NCBI RefSeq assembly: GCF_000471905.2
Contig: NW_006499969.1
Coordinates: 292,524 to 356,523 of the forward strand
Length of the DNA stretch: 64,000 bases
Origin: Amborella trichopoda
Taxonomy: Eukaryota; Streptophyta; Magnoliopsida; Amborellales; Amborellaceae
Direction of reading: 5' to 3'
The notes under the pieces: model-generated
Seen by the model: the letters and a program-made list of their open reading frames with translations, nothing else
Told to the model about the DNA's origin: nothing
Databases searched by the model: none
Part shown: positions 34,680 to 46,964 of the stretch, one piece after another
Layout of the letters: each line of letters starts with the position of its first letter
How positions within the stretch are numbered: position 1 is the stretch's first letter
Program-made: the position numbers and the translations under genes

Positions 34680-35755
34680 CTAAGATGGCAGCAGCAACGT
34701 CTTCCCTGATATGAGATTTATCTGCCCCATGGTGGATACTGCTCTTGAAATTTTGACCATGTAGCAAGATCCTTGAGAATAGGAGTTTTTCCCATCTGAT
34801 CCCCTAAGTCTCTACTCAAAGTCAGGCTCAGGGGGCCACTGGGGCTTCTTTGGCTTCAACTTCTTGTGCTTCTTTGAAGAAGGTGGCTCTGCCTTGGCTT
34901 TAGCTGCCAGGCCATCAGCAACTGTTAGGAATCCTACTGCCTCTGAGAGGGTCTTTCTCAATCGTTTTTGCTGCATCCCGCTTATATTGATTCCTTCGAA
35001 TTCTCAATCGAGAGTGTAGAAGTACAAACATATCAAGGTTGTACTTGCAGGGGACGTAGAAGAGAGAGAATGAAAAGCAATAGAAGAAGGAGGAGAAGGG
35101 TTAGAAGGTGGGGGACTTTTAAGGTCGTTCCCCTCATCAGACCTATCTAAGGAGCTTTTCACATCATCACCAAGGTTGGACGGATGCAGGGGGTCTTTTA
35201 GGTCATTCCCTTGCTCAGACCATTGGGGAGTGGTTTAACGTCATCACCCTCATTAGACGTGTGCAGGGGATCTTTTAGGTATTTCCCTTGCTTAGACCGT
35301 TGGCCAGTGCTTTTAACGTCGTCACCCTCATTAGACATGTGCAGAGGGTCTTTTAGGTCTTTCCCTTACTTAGACTGTTGGGGAGTGCTTTTACGTCGTC
35401 ACCCTCATTGGACGTGTGCAAGGGATCTTTTAGGTCTTTCTCTTGCTTAGACTGTTGGGGAGTGCTTTTAACGTCGTCATCCTCATTGGACGTATGCTAA
35501 GTGGGAGATGGCACAGGGACGTCTTCTTGACAGGATGAAGAAGGAAGAAGGATCGTGCCAGGGATGAAGTCCAGTAAAGTTAGCAGTGGAGGAAGGAGCT
35601 TGAGAAATTCCTGCTCAACTGTGGGTTGAGCTATCTTGTTTCTTCAGCAAGTAGCCCTGTGCCCATCTTTTTCTGGTTTTCTGACGTGATGTTTGTTTCA
35701 TCACGCTAGGCTGGCGAACAACCCTAGCTTGGTGAACTGCTTCTCGCCTTAAAGA
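34680..35755 (-). pseudogene. Tat-B gag-pol linker with expanded internal repeat
   Basis: This corresponds to Tat-A 6,487-7,200: Ala/Ser/Lys-rich end (34,850-34,960), Pro/Ser-rich middle (about 35,060-35,130), then a tandem repeat (35,127-35,500), then the basic start (35,640-35,755). Several stops and shifts. Confidence 0.6.
35127..35500 (-). repeat. 78-bp in-frame tandem repeat (26 residues, about 4.5 copies)
   Basis: Units of about 75-78 bp on the plus strand contain TCTTTTAGGTCTTTCCCTTG and GTCGTCACCCTCATTGGACG. On the minus strand they read NEGDDVKSTPQQSKQGKDLK followed by DPLHTS. Tat-A has one copy (about 6,780-6,855). Confidence 0.8.
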
Positions 35756-35759
35756 CTTG

Positions 35760-37261
35760 AGTCTTCTCCGGCCATGGTAAACTATTCAAGGCTAGGGAAT
35801 CGAGGGTTCTGCAGAGTCTAAATTGTTGATAAGAAGGTTCTGCTTTGGGAGATCTCCTTGCCCCAATAGAGAAGTGACTTGGGGGTCACTCACAGAGAGA
35901 TTATAAAACTCCTGACACTCCCCCATTTTCTTTGCGAATAAATCAAGGAAACTTGTGCATTCTGATAGGTTATGGGCTCTTATCTGATGGTATGGGCACC
36001 AACGATTTTCAATCCCCTTAGCAAGGAGACAAGGTTTCCTTGCTTGCTTTAGTGTGATTATGCCTTCTTAAAGCATTATAATGAACAAGGCGTAAAGGAT
36101 ATCTGACATTTCGTCTTCCTCTTGGATAGTTACAACATGAGAAGCTTCGGCTGCCCCGAAGGCCTTTTTTAAGTCTTCATGCTTTATCTGACCTTTCAGA
36201 ATCAGGGCCTCAATAATATCCTTTAGCGTGTAGCAGTCCTCTGTAGGATGATTGATCCTCAGATGGTAGGCACAATAATTTGCCTGAGTGTCTAGGCCAG
36301 GTTGCTCAGGGGATTTGGTTTTGAAAGATGAATCATATTTTATTCCAATAATAACTGAAACAGCTTAGGGACCCATTCCTACTAGAAGGGGTAGACCTTG
36401 TTGCTATGCCTGGTGAAATAATCACCCCAATCAGGGTTGGCTGGTGGGGGTACCTGGATGTATGGCTATTGTTGCTTGCCAGCCTGGGGTGTTACCTTTG
36501 TTGTGCTTACCCCTTTAGAGAAGTCCAAAGTCTAGGAGGGAGCCTTCTTTGAATCAGTGACCATGACGGCTGCACAGATTACCCCTTTTTGTTGGCTACC
36601 TCATGTGTTATTTCGAGAGCTACTATTGCCTCGGTTGTTTGATGAGCTTGTAGATGGTCAACGTGTCCCACCATGGTGGCGTGGTAAAGTTTATATGCGG
36701 ACTAATTTAAGGATCAGCTCTGACATGGAGGTCGGATTAGGGGCCTCAACATGTCGAGCGATCTCGGGTCGAATGTTCCGCAAACAAGTTTGTACTGCTT
36801 CCATCTCAAACATAGGATTCGGATGGCAAGAAGCCAAGTTTCTTCATCTTGATATGAACTGATCTACGGATTCATCGAGGTCTTGAGTCAGGGTGAGAAA
36901 TTCGATGGTTTGAACCTCTCTCTCGACCTCATAGAAGCATTGATAGAATAGTTTCTCCATCTCCTCCCGCGTATGCACTGAGTTTGGAGGAAGTCGGCAT
37001 ACCATTGAAATTTGGGCCATCGAGGGTCTCAACAAACTGCCGACGAAGAAGTCTCCCGTCAGCCGCTGTTTCTCGACATGCTGCCTGAAAGTGGGCAATA
37101 TCCCAGTTTGGGGATGTGGTTCCGTTGAATAAAATAAACTTCCTTTTCATATAATCTGAGGGAAACGAGACCTGATCAATATACCAGGGGTATGGCCTTT
37201 GATAAGGCGTTGCACCCTGTATCCCTGAGATTTGTCTGTTCTTTAGGCTATGGGTGACCAT
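35760..37261 (-). pseudogene. Tat-B gag: core and zinc-finger-like C-terminus
   Basis: The core at 37,261-36,844 has ILFNGTTSPNWDIAHFQAAC, LLRRQFVETLDG, FYQCFYEVEREVQTIEFLTL and DESVDQFISR, matching Tat-A 5,130-5,460. The C-terminal part has YCAYHLRINHPTEDCYTL (near 36,270), and a second block RWCPYHQIRAHNLSEC (near 36,000). The two-block arrangement is shared with Tat-A. Stops and frameshifts throughout. Confidence 0.75.
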
Positions 37262-37593
37262 AGCGTCAATGTATGTTTGAGAGACTAGATGAGAGACAGA
37301 ATTGTCCTATGAGGTAGAAGGAGGGGGCTGCCATGGAGGTGCACCATCAGAGTGATGGGAATTGACCTCATGGTTAGCCGATTGGCGTGCGACATCGATA
37401 CGATCGATCTTTTCCATCATCGTGCGTACCATATTCTCAAACTTGTTTATGCGCTCTTCGGGGCTGGCTTATGATCATTACGCTGACCGTTTCACTATGC
37501 AATAGAGGGCTTGCGAACTTGATTGGTCATACGTGGTAGGTCAGTCAGCAGGGGGCTAGCATGCCTTGACTGAGCTTGACTCTTGTATGCTAA

Positions 37594-38887
37594 TCAAGTT
37601 TGGATCGATTCTCGACGGTCTTGAGACAGTGGCTGCTGAGAGGCTGGGTCTTTTTCTATAGCAGTAACCATAACACAGGGCTCATGAAGTTCTTGTTCAG
37701 GCTTCATAGCCTGAAGGGGGTAGAAGGAATTCAGAGGAAGAGGGTCATCAGAATTGGTTGTTTTGACTGCTTTGGTCACCTCCCTAGTCAAAATTTGCAG
37801 ACCTCTATCGCGTTTGGCCTTGAGGTTTTGATTGATCTCGCACCAAAGCTGCGATCTAGGTCGCAGCTGGTTAGCTCTTCTTGCATAGGAGAGAGCTGTC
37901 TCCATCAGGTGCGGTAATGGATGAGGGCTAGGAACTGGAGTCATCTTGGGTCGGGGAGGATGAAGGACTCGATCTTCCATCAGGTCGATGCCTCGAGGTC
38001 TCTTGTGGGCTCGAGAGACACGACTAAAGTGATGCTGCTAGTTCAGGATGGTACTCTAAAGGAAAATCTTCGAGTACTAAGGTTGAAGGTGTTTGCTCGA
38101 TGAAGAAAGACTGGGCCAAAGCAGGGTTGACGCATAAGGAGGCCTGAGTCGAGGGCGAGAGGGCATCTGTGATGGTGACGCGTGCGCGCCCCTTAAAGAA
38201 GGGCACAGGTGACCTAGGGGTCAACTCGGGCTCGAGCAAGTGGTCTGGCAAGTGTCTGCAACAGAATAGGTGTAGGCATGTCCCTCACAGAGTGCACTTG
38301 TGTGTGCAGAGTAGGAGGGCGAGAAGGTCGTCTCCTGTGTACTCGGGCTGGTGTGGCGATGGCGCTGCCCCGAGCAGTGAGATGCATATGAGTAGCGTGC
38401 ACAGGACCTGGCCTTGGAAGATTCGATCTTGAACATGGACTCTAGATAACATAAGGGTTCCCCGAGGTGTGACTCGAGTGGGTAACCCACGAGACTTATG
38501 GTGTGTGTGAGGGATGGAGACTGTGGGGTTTCCGCCTTAACGTGTTTAGCCTCTAAGGATAGAGATCAATGGTGCAGAAATGTGGGGGGTAGCCCTATGG
38601 CGACCCACAAAAGAACTGACAACTTGTTTTCCTTTTGCAGAAAGGGATTGGGCAACCTTCCGGCGTACCTCAGAAATACAACTGGCAAGTGACTTGCCGG
38701 TGGCTGGGTGCATGCTGTTTGGGGCAACAGAAGTGATGTCGATGCAAGACACCTTAGTGGAGTTTCCACCAGAGCAAGGAGATGGGGAGTGAGGGGTTTT
38801 TAGGTCCCACTTCACACCGGTCCAAGTTAAGACATGGGAGCTAGACAAGGGGTCTTTGCTCAGGTGGATGATTGGGAACGAAGTCAA
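37594..38887 (-). pseudogene. Tat-B ORF1 / gag N-terminal region
   Basis: Frame 38,887-38,546 and frame 37,980-37,594 match the broken Tat-A frames at 3,440-3,720 and 4,270-4,600. The first contains APNSMHPATGKSLAS and RHRATPHIS; the second EDRVLHPPRPKMTPV and LTREVTKAVKTTNSDDPLPL. Pro/Ser-rich, no known domain. The conserved position next to the LTR supports a real coding region. Confidence 0.5.
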
Positions 38888-39056
38888 AGGAACCTTTTCC
38901 CTTGGGATGCTCTCGAATATGGGGATAAGAAAATCCCCAATTCAGATAAATGGGTTACAGAACCCGCAAGCCATAATAAAATATGAAAAGACAATGAAAG
39001 CAGATAATAAAAGCAGAAACTACTCAAATAAGAACGATCCGACTAAGGGGTAATAA

Positions 39057-39078
39057 GTCCCTAGTGGAGTGGCCAAGC
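39057..39078 (-). other. Primer binding site of Tat-B
   Basis: The minus strand reads GCTTGGCCACTCCACTAGGG directly after the LTR end CTAACCA. It is related to the Tat-A site (GACTCCACTGGGG) with a few changes. Confidence 0.6.
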
Positions 39079-41910
39079 TGGTTAGGTGCCTTTATCTCAC
39101 CCTCCGGATCCTTTGGGGATCGAGCGGCACACGTCTCGGGTTTTGAGGGAAGATCCGAGATGTTTTTGAGATCGCCCTCATGGGAACCTTGTTCAAGAAC
39201 AAGGGCAGATGTTACCAATAGGTGAGAGAGGAATTTAAAGGTGGGTTCGGGACTTACTCGGGCTGACTCGTGTGGGCTCCCTCTTAGATCATGAAGAAAG
39301 CCCTCTAGTAATAAAACTAGTTCAAAATCGCCTCCCTTGGCTTGTATTCTTCTTATTTTTTGCCATCACACACATATATGGCAAAGGTTATAAGACATGT
39401 GGGTCGGACCTCACCCTTTTCCTCTTGGATGAACGTACACAAGCATACGCATTCAAAAAGAAGAAGAGAAGAAAGACGGGGGAGAGAAGAATTCGGCTAA
39501 GAAAGAGGATAGAGTAGTGACTAAGCTGATGAGTAATTGGCCTGACGTGGTAGCAAAATAGGCTCGATAACTAAGGTCGACTCATAGGTTTACTACTAAA
39601 CGTCATTACCAATACCGACTAACTAAGCACGATGGTTAGTCCGTCTTAGCAATAAAGCGGGCCAAGAAATCCAAGCACAACAACGTTACGGCTAGACAAC
39701 AGGACTACCATGAGAGGCTAAATTCAATTACTCTTAGTCGAATGAACAAGTAACAAAATGATGGTTATAATGAAATAAGAGAAGAAGGGATCAGAAAGAA
39801 AGGAAGAGAAGAGTATGCAAGGAGAGAGTATAAAAGAGAGAAAGAAGGAAGGAAGGTGCAATCGAGGCCAAGCATTGCCGACTACGCTGGCAAGAAAAGA
39901 CAGAAAACGCAGTCGGCACTAGGCTTCACCAACTATGTTGTACAAAAGAGAAGAGAGAGGAGGCACAGTCGGTGCTAAGCTTCACCCACTGTATGACAGA
40001 AGAAGAGAGAGAAAACTAGTCGGCTCTCGGCTTCCCCGACTAACAGAAGAGAAGAGAGAAAACCAGTCGGTGTTAGACTTCGCCAACTGACAGAAGAGGA
40101 GAGAGAAAACCAATCGATGTTAAGCTTCCTCGATTGACGGAAGAGGCGAGAAAAACCAGTCAGTGTTAGACTTCACCGACTGAAGAGAAGAGAAAGAAAT
40201 CCAACCAACGCTAGGCTTCAAAGATTGTGACAGAAGATAAGAGAATGGATGGAGATAGAGATTAGAGAGGGTAGAGAGAGATAGAGATGAGGAGAGAGAG
40301 ATGGAGATAAAGATGCGAGAGAAGGGAGGAGATGAAGAGAGACAAAGATGAGAAAGAAGGGAGGAGAGAGACAGAGATAAAGATGAGAAAGAAGGGAGGA
40401 GAGAGAAAGAGAGGAGGACAAAGAAAGAGGGGAGCAGAGAGAAAGTTACCTGCTTGAAAGGTACCAGCCCTTTTCTTCTCTGTCCTCTCTCTCTCTCTCC
40501 AAGACATACCCACAAGCTCAAGCAACAATCAGAATTTTATTGATTGATCCAAAAAGAATGAATCCGTCATTTATACAATGAAGCAGTGCCTGTTTATATA
40601 AAATTGGGCTAAAACTTGGGTGTACGCCTAAACACTACCTAGAATTGAAGATAATTACAATTTAATTTAATTTAAAGAAATTCTAAAAATGGGTGCAAAA
40701 AGACTATTTTGCGCCTGCCTAACAATGTATGAAATTTCAGAACAGTCCATGTTGCTGCCCGAGAACTTGCATGATCTTTCGTGGCTGACCCGTGGTCATT
40801 CTGATGCCCGTTTGATCAAAATATTATTGTTTTCTTGTAGGGCTCGACATGGCGATCAGTTTTATGCTAACTTCAAGCCATGAATCATGTTTCTGAGCTA
40901 TGATCTTGAGACTTGAATCTTGGATGAATCTTGAAGACTTCAGATCGATTATGTGCTCGTTCCTCAATGTTTCTTCACAATTTCTTTATTGACTCACACT
41001 GAGCATGCCATCACGATCATGTTGTAACGAATGTAGCTTGATTTCGTGTCCGGATGAAAATTTTGTCGTCTTGAGTTTTTGACTAGAATCTTGAAATCTA
41101 GCGGTAAGAATTTACAACATCTTTGATGCCTTCTTGGGTGAAATCCAATAGTTCATCGTAGACGAGGTTCGAACAAGAGATAGCCTCGGACCTCATGCCC
41201 CTAATGTAATTGGTCCTGCCAATCAGGCATACGAGCATCGTGATCTGGCTTCTCGAGCGAGGCACGCTGCTGTTTCTGCAACTTCCTTCATGATCAGCGA
41301 CTTTCATTCAGTTTTTCTCTCTGCTCGGGCATCGTCACGATGCGTACCACGTAGCGAATTGTTCGTCTTGATGAGACGAACATGCTCACCAAATTTGGGA
41401 GCAATTCGTCTTGAAACAAATGAGATATAGGCCCCAAAAGTGACTACCCGTGACTGTGAAAACAGCCACATTTAATGGTGTTTTAGTGCAGGGTGGCCAC
41501 TTGGGAATACTGTGCGGCCTACCCCCTTTCGATATTTTACCTATAACTTTGTCTTAGAGTGTCCGATTAAGCTGAAACTTGACCCATATGAGTTTTTCGA
41601 CCATGCTGGATCTAATGGCGGTGGTCCCCAGCTATTTGACACACCAAAAGTATGACTCTAGTTACAAGGTCCATTTCAGGGACCAATTTTGATGAAATTG
41701 TTTCTTAGTGTTCACTACATTAGACATGTCTGATCGCGATGAAACTCGATAAGTAGTCTTTTGAAGTATTGATGATGATCCTGACCAATTCTGGGGCCAT
41801 TCTGATATTGTCAGGAATTCTACTGTTTTGTAAGGAATTTCCACTGTTTTGTAGGCTTTATTGACCTGCTTCCTACTAGAGACCAAGGTGCTGAAAAATA
41901 CATTCAATCA
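39079..41910 (-). repeat. 5' LTR of Tat-B
   Basis: It begins TGGTTAGGTGCC and ends ATACATTCAATCA, matching the start TGTTTGAACGCATTTTTCAG of Tat-A in reverse. The same internal order of hairpin array, GAGA tract, poly(A) signal (40,536-40,541) and TATA (40,594-40,600) is present. The two Tat-B LTRs differ at many sites. Confidence 0.87.
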
Positions 41911-42070
41911 AGGATAGCTACCATATAGCTCAATCATTCATGAATTCTAACACTTTACTCCTAAAATTCAGGCTTATTCTTACACATCCATACACATGTT
42001 TCTACATTTCATGCTTGAATAAAAGTAGTGATTTATAGTCTCTAAATTCACTTACATGATGATAAATGGT
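41911..42070 (-). repeat. 3' LTR of element E, middle piece
   Basis: This 160-base stretch matches 52,375-52,530 of the 5' LTR (CTCAATCATTCATGAATTCT and onward). It is bounded by AGGAT (Tat-B TSD) on the left and ATGGT (solo LTR TSD) on the right. It is the bridge that shows both insertions hit the same LTR. Confidence 0.88.
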
Positions 42071-43224
42071 TGTTGAAGACATTTTTTAGCATCATGGGTC
42101 CCTGATGCAGAATAAAAGAGATAAGTCGGTCAATAAAGCCTAACAAACAGTGAAAATTTCAACAATCTCATGAAAATTTCAACAATCTCATAATGACCCC
42201 AGAACAGGTCAAGATCTTCATAAGGATTCCTAAAAGCCTCATGTGAAGTTTCGTTGCATTCTGACATGTCTAAGGCAGTGTAGACGAAGAAACATTTCAG
42301 TAGATTTAGCCTCTAACACCCTGAAACGGACCCATATAAACTTTTGGAGCATAAAAAGGTTGTGGGACCATAGCCATTGGATCCGAGATGATTGCAAACC
42401 TCCAAGGGTCAAATTTCAGCTTAAACAGACACTCCAGGAAGAAGTGATGGGTAAAAGAATAGAAAATTTTTTGATATGTGGTACGTCCCGTGACGATGTC
42501 CTAGCAAGGAGAAAAGCTAGAGAGAAGATCGTGATTTGGAGAAACATGTTGCAGATTTTCAGCAGTACCCTCGATTATTTGAGCGGACATATCATAGCGC
42601 CCGCGAGCCCGATTGATGTGAGGCCAGTTGCATCGCATGCATAATGTTTGTGGCTATCACTGGTCTGAACATCGCGAGTGATGAATGGTCACATTTCGCA
42701 CAAGATTCAGTTGAAGTCACTGCAGATTCCGGTAGCCAGAATTCTAAATTCTGGCCAAAAGTTCAAGATTGTCAAATATTCATTCGGGCACAAAATCACG
42801 TATCGTTTGTTGCAACCCGATCGTCCTGACATGCTTAGTGCAATTCAGTGAATAAATTAAAGGAAAACATTAATATGAAGGCACACTATCAATCAAAATT
42901 TTTCAAGATCTATTCAAACGTGATCATGCCTTTAAAGTTTGATTCATGGCTTAAATTTATTATCAAAATGATCGTAGCATCGAGCCCTACACAATGGCAA
43001 TCATCTTTTGTTCATTCGGATGTCGGATCGTCAGTGAATCGTCTGAGAAGAATTAAAAAGGTCCCTGGTTCTCAGCAGGGACCGTTTTAGAATTTTCCCA
43101 ATTGTTAGGTATAGACAAATCAGTCATTTTTCACCCTATTTTCTTTTTTTTTAAATTCAAATAAATTGTAATTGTCATGAATTAGGGTTAGTTTTGGGTA
43201 ATCCACCCACGTTTTAGCCCTAGT

Positions 43225-43234
43225 CTATAAATAG
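43225..43234 (+). promoter_or_regulatory. TATA box of the solo LTR
   Basis: CTATAAATAG at the position homologous to the Tat-A TATA box, with AATAAA at 43,311-43,316 downstream. The LTR could still start transcription to the right. Confidence 0.65.
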
Positions 43235-43499
43235 ACGCTACATGTCATTGAGAAAAAAAAAAGAACTTTAGCTATCTCAAAAACGTTGTACAAGGATTCA
43301 ACTTTTGATCAATAAAAATTAAGGATTTCTTCTTGAGTTCTCTTAAGCACGTCTTGGAGGGAGAGAGGAGAGAGAAAGTTTAGAGTGGCACCCCTCATAT
43401 CTTCAAGGTATTTTCTCTCCCTTCCCTTCTTCTCTCTCTTCAGTTTTCTTTTTCTCTCTTCTTCTCCTTCTTCTTCTTTGTCTGTCTTCTTCTTCTCCG

Positions 43500-44330
43500 C
43501 TAAGTCTTTCTCAGAGGCTATGCATGGCAGTGGCAGTGCCGTGCATGACTCTTACTTTCTCCTCCCTCTTTCTTTTCTCTCCCTATTCTCTCTTCCCCCC
43601 TCCTTTGGTTTCGTAGGTCGCGCATGGTGATGGCAGCTCCATGCACAAACTTCTTTCCCTTTCCTTCTCTCTTCGTTTGTCTCTTTCCCTCAACATAGTT
43701 CACGTACGGTGTTAGTCGTTGTTGTGTGTAGAACCTTCTGAAGGAGCACATGGTGAGCCGGGCTGTACTCAAGCAATGGGTCGGGCTCCTGTTTTCGTTC
43801 CAGGATTGATGTCACACGCGGTGATGCATTGTCGATCGTGAACTATATTTCTTTTGTTTAACGGGTCGCAAACGACGCCGATCACCACTGTTTGCAGGCG
43901 TGTCTTTGGTGTCCCACACCTATCACAAACGGCGATGCTTACTGCCGCCCATGGGGGTATCATTCATGCTTCGCCTCTGTTGCAGACATCAATGCTTACC
44001 ATCCTTTGTAGGCCTCTCTTTTGAGCTATGTGTCTATCTCAAACGGTGATATATATCGCTGCCTGCAAAGGGTCATTCCTGCTTTCTCATGTCATCGACG
44101 ATGATGGCCAATTCCATTTTTGGTTCATTACTCACCCCTCTGCCGTGAGCAGTAGTGTCCAGCGCCATCCAAGGGCCACGACACCGTTACTCCCTAGCTA
44201 TAGGTGGAGATGCCTAATGCCACTGAGACATTCTTACTCCTTCGTCTTGCGTCTTCTCTTCGCTCTCTTCTCTTTCCTTTACTTCTCTTCTTGTTTGACT
44301 AAAGGATAGACTTAGTTTAGCACTGTCATA
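43500..44330 (+). repeat. U5 dyad repeats of the solo LTR
   Basis: In place of the CAGTCGG hairpins of Tat-A/B, this LTR has units such as GCATGGTGATGGCAGC followed by TCCATGC, and CAAACGACGCCGATCACC followed by ACTGTTTG. Each has complementary ends and pyrimidine spacers. Spacing is irregular (60-130 bases). Confidence 0.55.
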
Positions 44331-44997
44331 GCATCTGGCTGTCAGGCAATATTGTCGTCGTGCTAGTCAAGAGTACCATGCCCGTCTTGTTGCCACACAA
44401 GATTAGGACAGTCATATCGACCTTGGTTTTTGAGTAGTATTGTCGTCGCGCTGGTCTAAGTTACCGTGCCCATCTTGCTACCACTACGAGTCGGCCACTG
44501 TATTGGTCCAGCTTCCATGCTGGTCTCGTTCCCTTGTTAAGTCCTCTTCTATGTTCTCCCCTTATTTAAATCCTCTTCTTCATCACCCTAACTTCTCACC
44601 TTCTTTTCCATCTAAATGTGCACAGCTGTGCATGTTCACCCCAAGATATGGGTGGGTCCCTTGGCCCACTTGTCTTGCAAATTAACTATGTTAGTACTTT
44701 ATAGAAAACAAGGAGATTGCAACTCAAGGAAGCGATTCCAAACCAGTTGAAGCAAGTGGGGGGCTTTCCGTTGTGATCTAAGAGGGTGCCCACGCGAGTC
44801 AGCCCGAGTAAGTCACGGACCCAGGTGAGGTTGATCCCCACCTCACGAATAAAATTCCTCTCTCACCAGCTAGGCTTCTTCCCTTGTTCTGTGAACAAGG
44901 TTCCTAAGAGAGCAGTCTCAGGTCTCGGGTCTGTCTGAACCCGAGACATGTGCACCCGTTCACCTAGATCTAAGAGCGAGATCTAGGCATCTGACCA

Positions 44998-45448
44998 ATG
45001 GTGTCTCCAACTCCTTCTTACACAGTCTTCTCCAGCTCCCACAGCTAAGCTCTAATGGAGTAAAGGTGTGCAGAGGGTCAAAATTTGGGTAGAGAGAGGA
45101 TGAGTGTGAGTGGGTTGAGCAAAAGAAAGCTGGCTTAAGTACTCCCTTGATGGGAGGTGGCAGCCCAAGAGCTGGCAGATGGCAAACACCACTCATACAG
45201 CTGGACAACTGCATGAGTGGCAACATGCACTCAGCAGGTGGCAGTCACTGACCATGCATAGCGGTGACACACACGACGTTGCCTCTCTCTTCATAGCTAG
45301 CATTGCCTCTCTCTTCACCACTGATGTGGCCTCTCTCTCTTCCCAGTCAGCGTTGCCTCCCTTCATACATGGCGGCAACCACTTCCACCGTCGCATGTGT
45401 CTCTTCCTTATCACCCCGACTGCTTAGAAAAAATCTTGGGTTGTTACA
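44998..45448 (-). repeat. 3' LTR of element E, proximal piece
   Basis: It starts with the ATGGT TSD of the solo LTR and matches 52,530-52,963 (GGGTAGAGAGAG, then CACTCAGCAGGTGGCAGTCA). It ends TTGTTACA, the LTR start on the minus strand. The stretch ATGGTGTCTCC to about 45,062 is absent from the 5' LTR copy. It has about three of the 26-27-bp TCTCTTCACAGCCGGCGTTG-type units found six or seven times in the 5' LTR. Confidence 0.87.
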
Positions 45449-45466
45449 TCACTCACCCCTTAAAAG
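45449..45466 (-). other. Polypurine tract of element E
   Basis: On the minus strand TTAAGGGGTGAGTGA abuts the 3' LTR start TGTAACAACCC. This purine-rich context is standard for Tekay/Del chromoviruses. Confidence 0.75.
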
Positions 45467-45534
45467 GGATTTTGTCCTCAAAATCACATCTCGAATAAAT
45501 GGGGATACTTATTTCAAATTTCATCTTCCCTTTT

Positions 45535-46961
45535 TTAGGTCGATTCATCTTGTGAATGGTGTTGCCACAAAACACGAACTAGAGGAATTTCTTTATTGCG
45601 TAATACTTGCACCCTCCGATCCAAAATCTCTATTGGTTGCTCAATGTAAGATAAGTCTTCTCGAACTGGAATTGGTTCATACCTTATAACGTGGGTTGGG
45701 TCTGGTAGATACTTCCTCAATAGGGACACACGAAAAACATTATGAATGTTTGCCAGCTCAGGTGGCAGGGCAAGTCGATAGGCCATACTTCTAACCCAAT
45801 CCAAAATTTCAAAAGGCCCAATGAAACGTGGGCTCAATTTTTCTTTCTTACCAAACCTCATGATGCCCTTTGTTGGCGACACTCTCAAGAAAACTCGGTC
45901 ACCCACTTCAAATTTAAGATCACTCCTTCTGTTATCAGCATAGCTCTTCTGCTGACTCTGAGCAATCTTGAGCCTCTCCCGAATCAAGGTAATCTTTTCT
46001 GAGGTCTCTTGAGCAATATCTGGCCCCAAAAGCCTTCTTTCACCCACTTCATCCCAACAGATAGGGGATATGTACTTCCTCTCATATAGAGCCTCAAAAG
46101 GTGCCATTTGAACACTGACATGAAAGCTGTTGTCATAAGAAAATTCTATCAGGGGTAAATGGCTATCCCAACTTCCCTTAAAATCAATTACACAAGCCCG
46201 TAACATATCTTCTAGCATTTGAATGGTCCGCTCTGATTGTCCATCAGTTTGGGGTGAAATATAGTACTAAAAATAAGTCTTGTCCCCAGGGCTGACTACA
46301 AACTAGTCCAAACTATTGAAGTAAGCCTAGTATCCATGTCAAACACGATGTTGGCTAATATACCATGCAACCTGGCTATCTCCTTGATGTATAACTGAGC
46401 CAATTTATCTAAGGTGTTGGTGGTGCGGATCGGCAAGAAATGTGCAGCCTTGGTCAGTCGGTCCACAATGACTCAAACACTATCGTGTCCAGAGTTTGTC
46501 TTAGGTAAGCCCGAGACAAAATTCGTGGTAATATATTCCCATTTCTATTTCGGTATGAGTAAGGGCTATAACAATCAGACAGGCCTCTGGTGCTTAGCTT
46601 TCACTTGTTGACACGTTAAACACTTAGAAACAAATAGGGCTACTTCTTTCTTGTTGTTGTTCCACCAGAATATTATTTTCAAGTCTAGATACATCTTAGT
46701 ACTCCCAGGATGAATGGAATAATGGGAGCGATGTGCTTCCTCAAAAATAATTCTCTGTTTATCCTCGTCCTTTGGAACACAAACCCAATCTTTGAATCTT
46801 AACAACCCATTACTACTCACAGAGAAATCATCTTTCTTCCCCAATTTTGTCTCTTCCAGAATTTTTATAAGATGGGGATCCTTCTCTTGCGCCAAGTGGA
46901 TTTGTTGGAAGAGTTGGGGTTCTACCCCTATACCAGCAGCCATTCCTATCTCATTACCCAC
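45535..46961 (-). pseudogene. Element E integrase with chromodomain-like tail
   Basis: The H2C2 zinc finger is seen as EEAHRSHYSIHPGSTKMY and VSKCLTCQQVKAKHQRP (46,961-46,575). The core between 46,575 and 46,218 is badly broken, with many stops and a frameshift; TDGQSERTIQMLEDMLRA marks its end. The C-terminal frame (46,218-45,535) holds LPPELANIHNVFRVSLLRKY and ends with VQVLRNKEIPLVRVLWQHHS, the region where chromoviruses carry a chromodomain that directs insertion. Confidence 0.87.
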
Positions 46962-46964
46962 ATG

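Larger units (their letters stand above)
22799..41910 (-). mobile_element. Tat-B: 19.1-kb Tat element with antisense PMD gene, lacking RT-RH-INT
   Basis: LTRs at 39,079-41,910 (5') and 22,799-25,620 (3') are of near-equal length (2,832 and 2,822 bp) and homologous to the Tat-A LTR. The TSD is AGCAT (22,794-22,798) and AGGAT (41,911-41,915), one mismatch. On the minus strand come PBS, ORF1/gag, linker, protease and a protease-RT linker, but no RT, RNase H or integrase. On the plus strand a PMD reading frame occupies the 3' half, followed (in element direction) by several tandem repeat families. It would have needed enzymes from another element to move. Confidence 0.9.
42071..44997 (+). repeat. 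Solo Tat-type LTR with perfect TSD
   Basis: It starts TGTTGAAGACATTTTTTAGC and ends GGCATCTGACCA; flanks are ATGGT on both sides (42,066-42,070 and 44,998-45,002). Length 2,927 bp. The U3 half matches Tat-A and Tat-B LTRs, and the TATA box, poly(A) signal and pyrimidine tract (43,410-43,500) are in place. No PBS, gag or second LTR is attached, so the rest was removed by LTR-LTR recombination. Confidence 0.9.

Noticed and set aside
40120-40528. Ser/Leu-rich frame of 133 residues that looks like a membrane protein
   Set aside because: It is the translation of the GAGA/TCTC tract and hairpin array in the Tat-B LTR.
43385-43630. Phe/Ser-rich frame in the solo LTR
   Set aside because: Translation of a pyrimidine tract in U5; no conserved counterpart.
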